In this document: positions 49,674 through 58,314 of the stretch, piece by piece
Position numbering within the stretch: position 1 is the first letter of the stretch
How the letters are laid out: each line of letters starts with the position of its first letter
NCBI RefSeq assembly: GCF_019049655.1
Contig: NZ_JAFMOX010000044.1
Coordinates: 1 to 64,000, forward strand
Source: Rahnella rivi
Lineage (GTDB): Bacteria; Pseudomonadota; Gammaproteobacteria; Enterobacterales; Enterobacteriaceae
Reading direction: 5' to 3'
DNA: 64,000 nucleotides
Program-made: the position numbers and the translations under genes
The notes under the pieces: model-generated
Told to the model about the DNA's origin: nothing
Seen by the model: the letters and a program-made list of their open reading frames with translations, nothing else
Database searches by the model: none

Positions 49674-49681
49674 GAACACCT

Positions 49682-50200
49682 CTACCAGGATACGGTGACA
49701 TTCACCGTATCCTGATAAACCCCGGCAGCGGGCGTGACCTGCCCCGGAACGCGGCCATACACCGTGCTCCACTGGTCCGCGCCGTTGCCGGTTCCGCTCA
49801 CGCCGGTGACGTTATCCCACACCGTCGTGCGTGCCGCCGTGGTGTAAAGGTTGTACTGCAGGGTCGCTGCGCTGTTGGTGGTGTTGACCATTCTGCGGGC
49901 AGTGACCACGCCGCTGCTGCCGCCATCCATCACGATTTTGTAGGTCAGCCCGTTCACGCAGTTCACGCGGATCGACCCCGCCAGCTGGGCGCTGGTGGCA
50001 TTGATGGCGCTGGTGAGCGACGCATAATTACCAAAGTTCAGCGTACCAAAGCTGGTGCTGCCGGACGTCGTGGTGCCCGCGCTGCAGGCGGGCAGCAACG
50101 TGGCACTGATGCCTATCGTGGCTGCCGGACTGAACGGGATGCGCAGCTGCATCGACACCAGCAGGGCAGCTGGCAGGAGCAGCAGTACCTTGATGTCCAT
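49682..50200 (-). CDS. csuA: Spore-coat-U-like minor pilin, Csu type
   Basis: A 172-residue pilin with a hydrophobic leader (VLLLLPAALLVSMQ), no clear AxA cleavage site, Cys at ATLLPACSAG and C-terminal strand VYQDTVNVTVSW. It has the same fold as its two neighbours (FGTLNFGNYASLTSA is shared with the first pilin). Second pilin of the operon, the position of csuA. The unusual leader may mean the mature N-terminus differs from the neighbours. Confidence 0.83.
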   Translation of the reverse strand: MDIKVLLLLPAALLVSMQLRIPFSPAATIGISATLLPACSAGTTTSGSTSFGTLNFGNYASLTSAINATSAQLAGSIRVNCVNGLTYKIVMDGGSSGVVTARRMVNTTNSAATLQYNLYTTAARTTVWDNVTGVSGTGNGADQWSTVYGRVPGQVTPAAGVYQDTVNVTVSW

Positions 50201-50261
50201 GATCTTTCCTTCCTTGAATCAAAAGCCAGTCAGAGGCGCAACCGACTCTGATGGAAAACGC

Positions 50262-50807
50262 TTACCAGGAAAGAGTGGCAACAACGGTATCGTTATAGGT
50301 GCCCGCAGCCGGTGTGGTGCTGGTCTGGTCAGCAGGCAGCACGCGGCCATAAATCGGGATATTTTGTGCAGCGGTGCCCGTACCGAGCGTGATCGGCGTA
50401 TTGATGGCGATCTCGGTGGTGCGTGCGGTATCGGAATAGAGGCGGTAAGGAATGCTGTTGCCGCTGGAGGTCATGGTGCGCAGCCCGCCGGTTGCCGCCA
50501 GTCCGCCGTTGAGTGACAGCGTCGGGGTCAGCCCGGTGCTGCAGGTGATGGTGACCGCGCCGGTGCCGTCCGCACCAAACACCGTACCGTTGATGACGCT
50601 GGTCAAATCGGCGTAATTACCGAAGTTCAGCGTACCCCACTGGTTGGTGCCGCCGGTGGCCGTGCCATTACCGACGGTACACCCGGTACTGATGGTTAAC
50701 TGAACGCCCACTTGCCCTGTTAAAGTACCGGCCGCCTGTGCGCCTGCGGACAGCGCTAAGGTTGCCGCGGCCAGAATAGCCGGAAATAAAGAATGTTTAT
50801 CGCCCAT
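50262..50807 (-). CDS. csuA/B: Spore-coat-U-like major pilin, Csu type
   Basis: First gene of the operon, the position of the major subunit csuA/B. The 181-residue protein has a signal peptide with AGAQAAG, donor strand GTLTGQVGVQLTISTG, Cys at STGCTVGNG, the second Cys at TITCSTGLT, and final strand TYNDTVVATLSW. The ATG at 50807 follows GGGAG five bases away; an open extension upstream of 40 codons is not part of the gene. AT-rich DNA of 421 bases upstream should hold the promoter and any switch. Confidence 0.85.
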   Translation of the reverse strand: MGDKHSLFPAILAAATLALSAGAQAAGTLTGQVGVQLTISTGCTVGNGTATGGTNQWGTLNFGNYADLTSVINGTVFGADGTGAVTITCSTGLTPTLSLNGGLAATGGLRTMTSSGNSIPYRLYSDTARTTEIAINTPITLGTGTAAQNIPIYGRVLPADQTSTTPAAGTYNDTVVATLSW

Positions 50808-51228
50808 GATGACTCCCAATAACTGCTTATACACTGGTGTGCATGCATGCAATCGCGTTGCGGCTGCATGTGGAAATCCTCTGGTGGTCAATTTAAAAGC
50901 ATAAAAAAAATAAAAAGCATCAGTCATTCAGCCGGGATTTGCGTTTTACACTCAAGCAAAAGGGATCCCTGACCGCAGGCGCGTGGTGTCCCACGTCGCT
51001 ACAGTTAAATATAAGTTAATAAATTTACCTTAAGAGGATCTTTACGCCATTTCGATGAATAAGGATAAAAAGACTAAGAAAACAAAATTAATGGTTTTTT
51101 ATTCCGGTTTAATGGCTTTTTTTATGTTTAATGATGGGTGCCACGCCGCGTAACCGTGAGTTTTTTTAACCATTTTTTGAGCGGTGTTATAGGTTTATGA
51201 TGGCTGCCCTTATCCGACGGAGGCTGCA
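50808..51228. other. AT-rich control region between csu and ydcF
   Basis: The divergent gap holds the csu promoter region and an unassigned short ORF. Low GC and A/T runs suggest H-NS-type silencing (inference). I see no inverted repeats typical of a fim-type invertible switch. Confidence 0.5.
51055..51153 (+). CDS. Possible 32-residue membrane peptide
   Basis: An ATG-to-TAA frame reads MNKDKKTKKTKLMV, then a hydrophobic run FYSGLMAFFMFN and DGCHAA. A basic N-terminus and one hydrophobic segment are typical of small membrane proteins. The nearest AGAGGA is 17 bases before the ATG, too far for a good ribosome site, so expression is doubtful. Confidence 0.2.
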   Translation: MNKDKKTKKTKLMVFYSGLMAFFMFNDGCHAA

Positions 51229-52005
51229 ATGTTTTCTGACGCTGTGATTAACGATATAAACCGGCTGGCGCGTTTTCTCTCTTTTGATCAGACCGGGGGA
51301 AAAGGGCCAGCGGGAACCCCTTCGCTGCTGATCCTGCTGGGTAACGCGATTTTACCGACCGCCGAAGCGGCGTTTGAGGCGCTGGCTCAGGGCCGGGTTT
51401 CACGTTTGCTGATTGCCGGAGGCGTCGGCCATTCCACGCAATTACTCTGTCAGACGGTGCAGGCGCATCCGCGTTACCGGCACATTTCCACTGACGGGCG
51501 CAGCGAGGCGGACATTCTTAATGACATCGGCGTGCAGTGTTTTGGCCTGTCGGCGGACCAGATATTGCTGGAAACCGCGTCAACCAATTGCGGCGACAAT
51601 GCCGTGCAGGCGCGCCGCGTGCTGCAAGCCGCGGGCGATACCCACACCCGGATTACCCTGACGCAGGATCCGCTCATGCAGCTGCGTACCGACGCCAGTT
51701 TCCGCCACGTCTGGCGCGACAGGCCGGACATCACCTTCACCAGCTGGCCGACGCTGATCCCTCAGCTTGAGCGGGCAGGCGACGGGCTGCGGTTTGCCGG
51801 CGGTCATCAGCAGGGGATGTGGTCGCTGCCGCGATTCGCGTCGCTGCTGCTGGGGGAAATCCCCCGTCTGCGCAATGCGCCGGGCGGTTATGGCCCGCGC
51901 GGTGCGGGCTTTATCGCTGAGGTCGACATCCCCGCCGACATCGAAGAAACCTATGCCCGGCTGCGGCCGGTACTGGAAGCCGATTACGGCGACAGATCTT
52001 TCTGA
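51229..52005 (+). CDS. ydcF: YdcF family protein (DUF218)
   Basis: A 258-residue cytosolic protein related to E. coli YdcF (266), which binds S-adenosylmethionine; function unknown. Shared segments are LLILLGNAILPT, GGVGHSTQLL and STNCGDNAVQARRVL, and the C-terminal PRLRNAPGGYGPRGAGFI. CGGAGG precedes the ATG. Its last 22 bases overlap the convergent MFS gene. Confidence 0.9.
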   Translation: MFSDAVINDINRLARFLSFDQTGGKGPAGTPSLLILLGNAILPTAEAAFEALAQGRVSRLLIAGGVGHSTQLLCQTVQAHPRYRHISTDGRSEADILNDIGVQCFGLSADQILLETASTNCGDNAVQARRVLQAAGDTHTRITLTQDPLMQLRTDASFRHVWRDRPDITFTSWPTLIPQLERAGDGLRFAGGHQQGMWSLPRFASLLLGEIPRLRNAPGGYGPRGAGFIAEVDIPADIEETYARLRPVLEADYGDRSF

Positions 52006-53519
52006 CCGGCGGCGGTGACCTGGTCGCTTTCCTGATGATTGCCTTTCAGCGCCAGCAACACCACCAGCGCCGAAAACAACGTGATCGCCATCAGGCACAG
52101 CAGTAACGGATGCAGAGAGGCGGCATAAAGCTGCTGAAGCTGCGCGGTGCTGGCTTCAGGGATCAGCTGTTGCGTCACCGCCAGATTACCGGTCGCCAGC
52201 CGCTGCGCCGCCTGACTGAGTTCGCCGGAGCTGAAATGTGCCGCCAGCGCGCGGTGGCTCATGGCCGCCAGGATCGCCCCGACGATCGCCAGCGAAATGC
52301 CTTCTCCCGCCACGCGTGTGGTGCTGAAAATACCGGTCGCCATCCCCGCGCGCTCTTTCGGCACCACGCTGACCGACAATCCATCCATCAGCCCCCACGG
52401 CAGGCCGGTGCCGATGCCGATAAGCAGCATCGGGGCGATCATCGCCGTGACGTTTTGCGCCAGCACCGCCTGGCTCAGCCAGCCTAAACCGGCGGCGGCA
52501 ATCACCAGCCCGGCGGTGCACAGCACGCCGGCCGAAATCCAGCGCGTCAGCCACGCCGCCAGCAACGGCACAATCAGCATCGGTACGGAAAGCGCCATCA
52601 TCATCAGTCCGGCGCGCTCTTCGCTCAGGCCTCTCACGCCGATGAACAGCATCGGTAAAATCACCAGCAACACCACAAAACAGAAACCGGTCGCCAGCGG
52701 CAGCGCCTGCACGCCGATGAAGCGGATATAGCGAAAAAGAGAGAGATCCAGCATCGGCTGTTTGACCCGCAATTCCACCCCGACAAATATCACCAGCAAC
52801 AGCGCCGCACCCGCCAGCAGCGCAACAACCTGTGTGCTTTGCACGCCGTATTGCGGGATCGCCATCAGCGCCCAGGTGAGCAGCGCCAGCATCGCGGTAA
52901 AGGTGACGGTGCCCGGCCAGTCGATGCCGGACGCCTGCGGATTGCGGGTTTCCCGCATTTTTGATGCGCCGGTCAGCAGGGCGATCAGCGCAATCACCGT
53001 GGCGGAGAAAAACACCGCGCGCCAGCCGAAATGAGCAATCAGCAGGCCCGCGAGAAACGGCCCGAAAGCCAGACCGACGCCAAAACTGCTGCCCATCAGG
53101 CTGAACGCGCGGGTGCGCGCCGCGCCGTCGAACTCCTGCGCCAGTGCCGCCGCGCCGCCCGCCAGCGCACCGGCGGCGGCGATGCCTTGTGCGCCACGCA
53201 GCACATCCATCCACAGCAAACTGTTGCTGAACGCCTGCAATAACGACAACAGCGCAAACAGCGAAACACCGCTGATGAACACTTTTTTACGGCCAATTTC
53301 ATCGGCCAGCGCCCCGGCGGCCATCAGAAAACAGCCGAAGGTCAGCATAAAGGAATTGGTTATCCAGCTCAGCGCCTGCGCGCTGCCGCCGAGTTCGCGG
53401 GCAATCGCCGGGGTGGCTACCGCGCCGCTGACAAAATTGAGCGGCAGGATCACAGCGGCGATGCACACCGTTACCAGCACCCTGAGGCTGCCAGCCGGAT
53501 GGGACGAGGATGTATTCAT
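51984..53519 (-). CDS. MFS transporter of the 14-helix drug/H+ antiporter family
   Basis: A 511-residue multidrug-type exporter. It has about fourteen helices, motif A LADEIGRKKVFI (an acid residue and RKK in the 2-3 loop), and motif C near SSFGVGLAFGPFLAG. From ATG 53519, with a GGAGAAATC ribosome site. A divergent LysR gene 116 bases away probably regulates it. Substrate unknown. Confidence 0.9.
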   Translation of the reverse strand: MNTSSSHPAGSLRVLVTVCIAAVILPLNFVSGAVATPAIARELGGSAQALSWITNSFMLTFGCFLMAAGALADEIGRKKVFISGVSLFALLSLLQAFSNSLLWMDVLRGAQGIAAAGALAGGAAALAQEFDGAARTRAFSLMGSSFGVGLAFGPFLAGLLIAHFGWRAVFFSATVIALIALLTGASKMRETRNPQASGIDWPGTVTFTAMLALLTWALMAIPQYGVQSTQVVALLAGAALLLVIFVGVELRVKQPMLDLSLFRYIRFIGVQALPLATGFCFVVLLVILPMLFIGVRGLSEERAGLMMMALSVPMLIVPLLAAWLTRWISAGVLCTAGLVIAAAGLGWLSQAVLAQNVTAMIAPMLLIGIGTGLPWGLMDGLSVSVVPKERAGMATGIFSTTRVAGEGISLAIVGAILAAMSHRALAAHFSSGELSQAAQRLATGNLAVTQQLIPEASTAQLQQLYAASLHPLLLCLMAITLFSALVVLLALKGNHQESDQVTAAGQKDLSP

Positions 53520-53635
53520 GATTTCTCCAGAAAGTGGTGTATAACGATGATGATAAAATGTCGGCAATCTGGCGGAAACAGGCTGGAAGTCCGATGATTC
53601 AGGACGAAAACGCTCGAATATACGGGAGTGGGAAA

Positions 53636-54517
53636 ATGGAAAACCTGAACGGCCTGCTGGCCTTTGTGCGGGCGGCGCAGAGCCAGAGTTTTGCGGCGGC
53701 GGCGGAGCGCATGGGCATATCGGCGTCGGCGGTCGGCAAAAGTGTGGCGCGGCTGGAGGAAAAACTCAGTGTGCGGCTGTTCAACCGCAGCACGCGACGC
53801 ATCAGCCTGACGGATGAAGGCCAGCTGTTTTTCGAGCGCTGCCAGAATATTGTCGCGCAACTGGAAGACGCCGAGCAGGAGCTGGTGCGGATTTCCGCCG
53901 TGCCGCGCGGCAAGTTACGCATCACCGCGCCGGCCATCGGTTACCGCATGTTGTTGCCGCACCTGCCGGAGTTCCGTCAGCGCTACCCGGAGGTCGAACT
54001 GGATCTGGATTTCAGCGACCGGATGGTGAATGTCATCGACGAAGGGTTTGATATCGCCATCCGCAGCGGGGAACTGAACAGTTCGCAGATGATGTCACGC
54101 CGCCTCGGGCCGTTCCGTTTTGTGATTGTCGGCGCTGCCGGTTATTTTGCCGAACATCCTGTACCGCTTACCCCTGACGATCTTTATCAGCACGCCTGCC
54201 TGCGCTACCGGTTTCCGGGCAACGGCCAGTGGCAGGAATGGGAGATGACCAGCGCGATGCCGCCGGAGCTGCCGCTGGCGCTGAGCAGCAACAATCTGGA
54301 ATCGATTTTACAGGCGACGGTGCAGGGCCTCGGGCTGGCGTACGTGCCGGAATTTATCGTGCGGCCTTATCTGGCCTCGGGCGAGCTGATCCCGGTGTTG
54401 TCACCCTATCTGAAAGAGGGCGGCAAATTCTCGGTGGTGTGGCCGAGCAGCCGCCATATGCTGCCAAAAGTGCGGGTGTTCATTGATTTTCTGACCGAAA
54501 AGCAGGTGCTGGACTGA
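53636..54517 (+). CDS. LysR-family regulator next to MFS exporter
   Basis: A 293-residue LysR regulator with the HTH FAAAAERMGISASAVGKSVA and the wing RSTRRISLTDEG, plus an effector domain. The ATG at 53636 follows GGGAGTGGGAAA. Divergent from the MFS exporter, which suggests that it controls it in response to a compound that the exporter removes. Confidence 0.9.
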   Translation: MENLNGLLAFVRAAQSQSFAAAAERMGISASAVGKSVARLEEKLSVRLFNRSTRRISLTDEGQLFFERCQNIVAQLEDAEQELVRISAVPRGKLRITAPAIGYRMLLPHLPEFRQRYPEVELDLDFSDRMVNVIDEGFDIAIRSGELNSSQMMSRRLGPFRFVIVGAAGYFAEHPVPLTPDDLYQHACLRYRFPGNGQWQEWEMTSAMPPELPLALSSNNLESILQATVQGLGLAYVPEFIVRPYLASGELIPVLSPYLKEGGKFSVVWPSSRHMLPKVRVFIDFLTEKQVLD

Positions 54518-54528
54518 GCCGTTTCCCC

Positions 54529-55659
54529 CTACTGTTTATCCAGCCATTTGCCCATTTCGCCCAGCGCATCGTCGAGATTCTCCCGCCCGAAACCGATGCG
54601 CAGGAAATCTTCAGACACGGCGTTGAGCGCTGAACCGTAGGCCACGGAAGGGATCACCATCACTCCGGCTTCTTCCACCAGCCGCGTGGCGAACGCTTGC
54701 GCCCCTTCTGCGCCGGTGTAACGGGGGAAGGCGAGCACACCGGCTTTCGGCACGCTGAGCGTAAACAAGTGCGGGTATTTCGCCAGAAACGTCGTGAGCG
54801 TCGCCAGCTGACGGCGTGAACGTTCCATGACCCGTTCCAGAATGGGCGCGCGGGCGTTCAGCGCGAGGGCCGTCAGGAACTCACCGGGCATGGAATTACA
54901 GATCGACAAATACTGCTTCATGCGCTCCAGCTCCAGCATCCAGGCTTTATCCTGACAGGCGACCCAGCCGATACGCAGCCCCGGCAATCCGTAAGCTTTC
55001 GAGGTCACGTTCAGCGAAATGCCGCGTTCGTAAAGATCAGCGAGCTGCGGCAGCCGGTCAGCAGGGTCAAATTCGGTCAGCCGGTAGACTTCGTCAGAGA
55101 AAATCCAGATCCCCCGCTCGCGGCACATTGCGACCAGTTCGTCGAGTTGCGCGCGGCTTATCAGCGCACCGGTCGGGTTGTGCGGGAAATTTATCACCAG
55201 CACTTTGGTGTTGGCGCGCAACGCTGCCCGCACAAGACCGGTATCCAGTGCCCAGTGGTTATTTTCATCCAGCGCCACGCCGGTCACTTCGCAGCGCGAC
55301 ATCGGTACGCTTTCCAGCGACTGATAATTCGGTGTGATGACCACCGCGTGATCGTCCGCGTTCAGCAGCATCTGGAAACTGGCGTAAATCGCTTCATCGG
55401 CCCCGGCAAAACTGATCACCTGCTGCGGCGTGATATGCCGGTACGTGGCGGCGATCGCTTCGAGCAGTTCCGGCGTACCGCGCAGGGGCGGGTAATCCAG
55501 CTGGGTTTGCATAAACGCCGCGCGATGCTCTTTCCCCGCCAGTTCAAACAACGTATCGATGCTCATCGATTCGGGATAGGAGGAGGACAGCGGGAAACGG
55601 ACGGCGTGTTCGAGGCGCGAGAGATAGCTGATTAAACGAAAATCTTCAGGAAAAGACAT
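54529..55659 (-). CDS. Class I/II PLP aminotransferase
   Basis: A fold-type I aminotransferase of 376 residues with HNPTG (Asn161), the PLP-binding Asp189 in IFSDEVYR, and the Schiff-base Lys221 in NVTSKAYGLPGLRIGW. I start it at the ATG at 55659 (MSFPEDFRL); an earlier ATG at 55710 would overlap the permease gene. It follows the amino acid permease and is probably co-transcribed, so it may act on the imported substrate. Class is clear, substrate unknown. Confidence 0.85.
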   Translation of the reverse strand: MSFPEDFRLISYLSRLEHAVRFPLSSSYPESMSIDTLFELAGKEHRAAFMQTQLDYPPLRGTPELLEAIAATYRHITPQQVISFAGADEAIYASFQMLLNADDHAVVITPNYQSLESVPMSRCEVTGVALDENNHWALDTGLVRAALRANTKVLVINFPHNPTGALISRAQLDELVAMCRERGIWIFSDEVYRLTEFDPADRLPQLADLYERGISLNVTSKAYGLPGLRIGWVACQDKAWMLELERMKQYLSICNSMPGEFLTALALNARAPILERVMERSRRQLATLTTFLAKYPHLFTLSVPKAGVLAFPRYTGAEGAQAFATRLVEEAGVMVIPSVAYGSALNAVSEDFLRIGFGRENLDDALGEMGKWLDKQ

Positions 55660-55687
55660 GGCGTATCCGTGATGAAAAAGGGCGAAA

Positions 55688-56512
55688 TTAGCGGCGATGG
55701 CCTTGGGCAAAACGGCGCTCGAGGCGGCTTTGCAGCAGTTCTAACACAATCGACATGATCCAGTATATCGCGGCGGCGGTGGCCAGCATTTCCATATACC
55801 GGTAGGTGCTGCGGCCATAAGACTGCGCCAAAAAGTTAAGTTCCCACAGCCCCATCAGCGACACCAGCGAGGAATCTTTCAGCATCGAGATAAACATCGA
55901 CCCGGCGGGCGGAATAATGATGCGCAGCGCCTGTGGCGCGGTGACGTGCACGGCCACCGTCCAGCGCGAGACGCCGAGCGCCAGTGCGGCTTCCTGCTGA
56001 CCGCGCGGCACCGAGAGCACGCCGCTGCGGATAGTTTCCGCCAGATACGCGCCGTAGTTCATTGACAGCGCGATAATGCCGGAACTGAGTGCGCCGAGCA
56101 CAATCCCCACCTGCGGTAACGCCAGATAGATAATCAGTACCTGCACCAGCAGCGGTGTGCCGCGAAACAGCGAGGCGTAAAACGTCGCGCAGCCAAACGC
56201 CAGCGCGTTATCGGACATCCTGCCCAGCGCGGTGATAAGGCCAATCAGCAGACAGAAAAACATCGAGCAGGCGGTGATCATAATGGTCAGCGCCGCGCCC
56301 TGAATAAAGCCGTCCGGCGACAGGCGCAGGCCGAGCAGGAACGGCAGTTTCTGGCTAATCAGGCTCCAGTCCAGCCCCATTTTGCTGAACGTGCCGAGCA
56401 GCAGACTGAGCAAAATCAGCCACGTCAGCCCGGTTTTGAATTTAAACGCGTGTGCGTGGTGCCAGCGTTCGGGCGTTACCACTTTCGGCTGGCTGTCCGG
56501 GATTTGTGGCAT
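55688..56512 (-). CDS. Amino acid ABC transporter permease (HisMQ type)
   Basis: Membrane subunit of a polar amino acid importer, 274 residues. It has an unusual cytoplasmic N-terminal tail of about 25 residues, then five to six helices, and the EAA loop EAALALGVSRWTVAVHVTAP that contacts the ATPase. The start ATG overlaps the binding-protein gene stop by one base. No second permease or ATPase gene is in the operon. Confidence 0.9.
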   Translation of the reverse strand: MPQIPDSQPKVVTPERWHHAHAFKFKTGLTWLILLSLLLGTFSKMGLDWSLISQKLPFLLGLRLSPDGFIQGAALTIMITACSMFFCLLIGLITALGRMSDNALAFGCATFYASLFRGTPLLVQVLIIYLALPQVGIVLGALSSGIIALSMNYGAYLAETIRSGVLSVPRGQQEAALALGVSRWTVAVHVTAPQALRIIIPPAGSMFISMLKDSSLVSLMGLWELNFLAQSYGRSTYRYMEMLATAAAIYWIMSIVLELLQSRLERRFAQGHRR

Positions 56513-57330
56513 CAGGGTACCTCGTGGGTGATATCTTCACCCAGCCAGTGCTGGGAGATTTTAGCCAGCGTGCCGTCGTCGCGCAGCGATTTGATGGTGT
56601 CCGCCACTTTCTTATCCCACTCGGCGTCGCCTTTGTCGGTCGCTACCCAGTTCGGTTCCGCATACAGTTCGGTGACGATTTTGAACATCGGCGCGCGTTT
56701 GATGCGTGCGTTAGCGGTGGCTAAATCGGACACCACGCCGTCAAGGCGCACACCCGGCCCGAGCGCCAGATTCTGGAACGCCACTTCTTCATCACTTGGA
56801 ATGACATGAACGTTATCAAACGGGAAGTTGATGGGCTTGCTGCCGGGGATCACCAGCGTTTTTTGCAGATACGTTTCGTAGGTCGAGCCGATGCCGACAC
56901 CAATCTTTTTATTGCTCAGGTCGGCCGCCGATTTTATGCGGTCGTCTTTCTTATTGACCACTAACACTGCCGGAGAGTTGTAGTACGGCGTCGGGAAATC
57001 CAGCACTTTGGCGCGCTCGCTGTTTGGCGTCATCGAGCAGATACAGGTATCCCAGCGCCCCTGCCATTTACCGCCGACAATGGTTTCCCAGCCCGGCGCG
57101 ATGATCTCAAGTTTCACGCCCATGCGCTGTGCCACGGCTTTCGCCACATCAACGTCAAAACCGGCCAGCTGGTTATTGTCATCAATAAAGCCGAACGGCG
57201 GATAGTCATTCACGATGGCATTGCGCAGCACACCGGTTTTCGTGACGCGATCCAGCGTGGTGCCTGCCTGCGTGGTGGCGGAAAACAGCGTGGTGGCAAG
57301 GAGTGTCAGAGCAACAAACGAAGTGCGCAT
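56512..57330 (-). CDS. Periplasmic amino acid-binding protein (family 3)
   Basis: A 272-residue protein with signal peptide (LTLLATTLFSATTQAG) and the SBP_bac_3 pattern: VLRNAIVNDYPPFGFID, GFDVDVAKAVAQRMG, and the Arg-Ser/Asp specificity regions DTCICSMTPNSERA and PTPYYNSPAVLV. It belongs to the cystine/arginine/glutamine type binding proteins. First gene of the importer; it should bind an amino acid or derivative in the periplasm and deliver it to the permease. Confidence 0.9.
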   Translation of the reverse strand: MRTSFVALTLLATTLFSATTQAGTTLDRVTKTGVLRNAIVNDYPPFGFIDDNNQLAGFDVDVAKAVAQRMGVKLEIIAPGWETIVGGKWQGRWDTCICSMTPNSERAKVLDFPTPYYNSPAVLVVNKKDDRIKSAADLSNKKIGVGIGSTYETYLQKTLVIPGSKPINFPFDNVHVIPSDEEVAFQNLALGPGVRLDGVVSDLATANARIKRAPMFKIVTELYAEPNWVATDKGDAEWDKKVADTIKSLRDDGTLAKISQHWLGEDITHEVP

Positions 57331-57483
57331 AAGCAGATCTTTCCTTAAATGTAACCAAACCAGGAGAATATTGTAAAAACCTACACTAAGTTTTAGACGT
57401 ATAGAAGTCTGAATGCACGGTTTTCCGGCTTATAGTGATCTCTGCCGGAAATTTACCTGATGGCAGTGAATTGCTTTGCTCGG

Positions 57484-58143
57484 CTAGTTTAACAACCCCG
57501 CGCCCACGTTAATCGACAGCCCCAGGATCGCCAGATTAAAGACGAAAGAAATCACCGACTGCAACAGGGCAATCTGCCGCATGTCAGTGGTGCCCGTCTC
57601 CACGTCGGCAGTCTGTGAGGCCACGGCAATGGTGAAAGAGAAATAGAGAAAATCCCAGTAGCCGGGCAGTTCGGGCTTCTCCGGGAAAATCATCGGCGTC
57701 ACCTCTTTGCTGCGGCGCAAATAATGATGATGGGCGTAGTGCAAGGCGAAAGAGGTCGGCAACAGTGCCCACGACGCGATAAGCGTGGTCGCGGTGAGCA
57801 AAATGTGCAGCACGCGCGGCGTGCCGGTCAGATCTTTCAGCGTACCGAGCTCCATCAGGATCGCCAGAATACTCACCAGACAGGTGAGGGTCACCATGCT
57901 CAGCACCAGCGTGGCGCTCTCATCCTGCGTTTTGGCGATGTGCGCAATATCCTTCGCCTCGGTGCGCAACATGCGAAACCACAGGAAAAACAGATACAGC
58001 CACGCCAGCACGTTCCAGCCAATCAACAGCCGCTGCAACAGCCCGAGCTGGGCAGGAAGAATAAAAAAACAGACCAGCCCGGCCAGAATCGAGAACAGCA
58101 GCCGGGTACGCACCTGAAGGTAATGTTTGAGAGAAAAGCTCAT
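57484..58143 (-). CDS. DUF1345 family membrane protein
   Basis: A 219-residue inner-membrane protein with about five to six helices. The family signature is seen in ALHYAHHHYLRRSKE, PGYWDFLYFSFTIAVASQTADVE and QSVISFVFNLAILGLSINV. The function of DUF1345 is not known. The gene stands alone on the minus strand, divergent from the following HDxxH-type gene; a TAAGCGCTTA palindrome lies at its start, and no Shine-Dalgarno sequence is obvious. Confidence 0.85.
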   Translation of the reverse strand: MSFSLKHYLQVRTRLLFSILAGLVCFFILPAQLGLLQRLLIGWNVLAWLYLFFLWFRMLRTEAKDIAHIAKTQDESATLVLSMVTLTCLVSILAILMELGTLKDLTGTPRVLHILLTATTLIASWALLPTSFALHYAHHHYLRRSKEVTPMIFPEKPELPGYWDFLYFSFTIAVASQTADVETGTTDMRQIALLQSVISFVFNLAILGLSINVGAGLLN

Positions 58144-58314
58144 GGTGTTAAGCGCTTAGCAAGGAGGAACCTGTGCTTCAACTGTAGTCGCAGATTGCGG
58201 TGTTGTAATGCCACCGGGTGACACTTCCTGACGTCTGCGCAATTTCTTCCAATACCCGCTGTGATGACAGTGATGTAGTGAACTACCTCTCACGCGTACA
58301 CAGGATTGTAAATC

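Noticed and set aside
50808..50927. 40-residue N-terminal extension of the first pilin
   Set aside because: The signal peptide begins at the ATG at 50807 with GGGAG before it.
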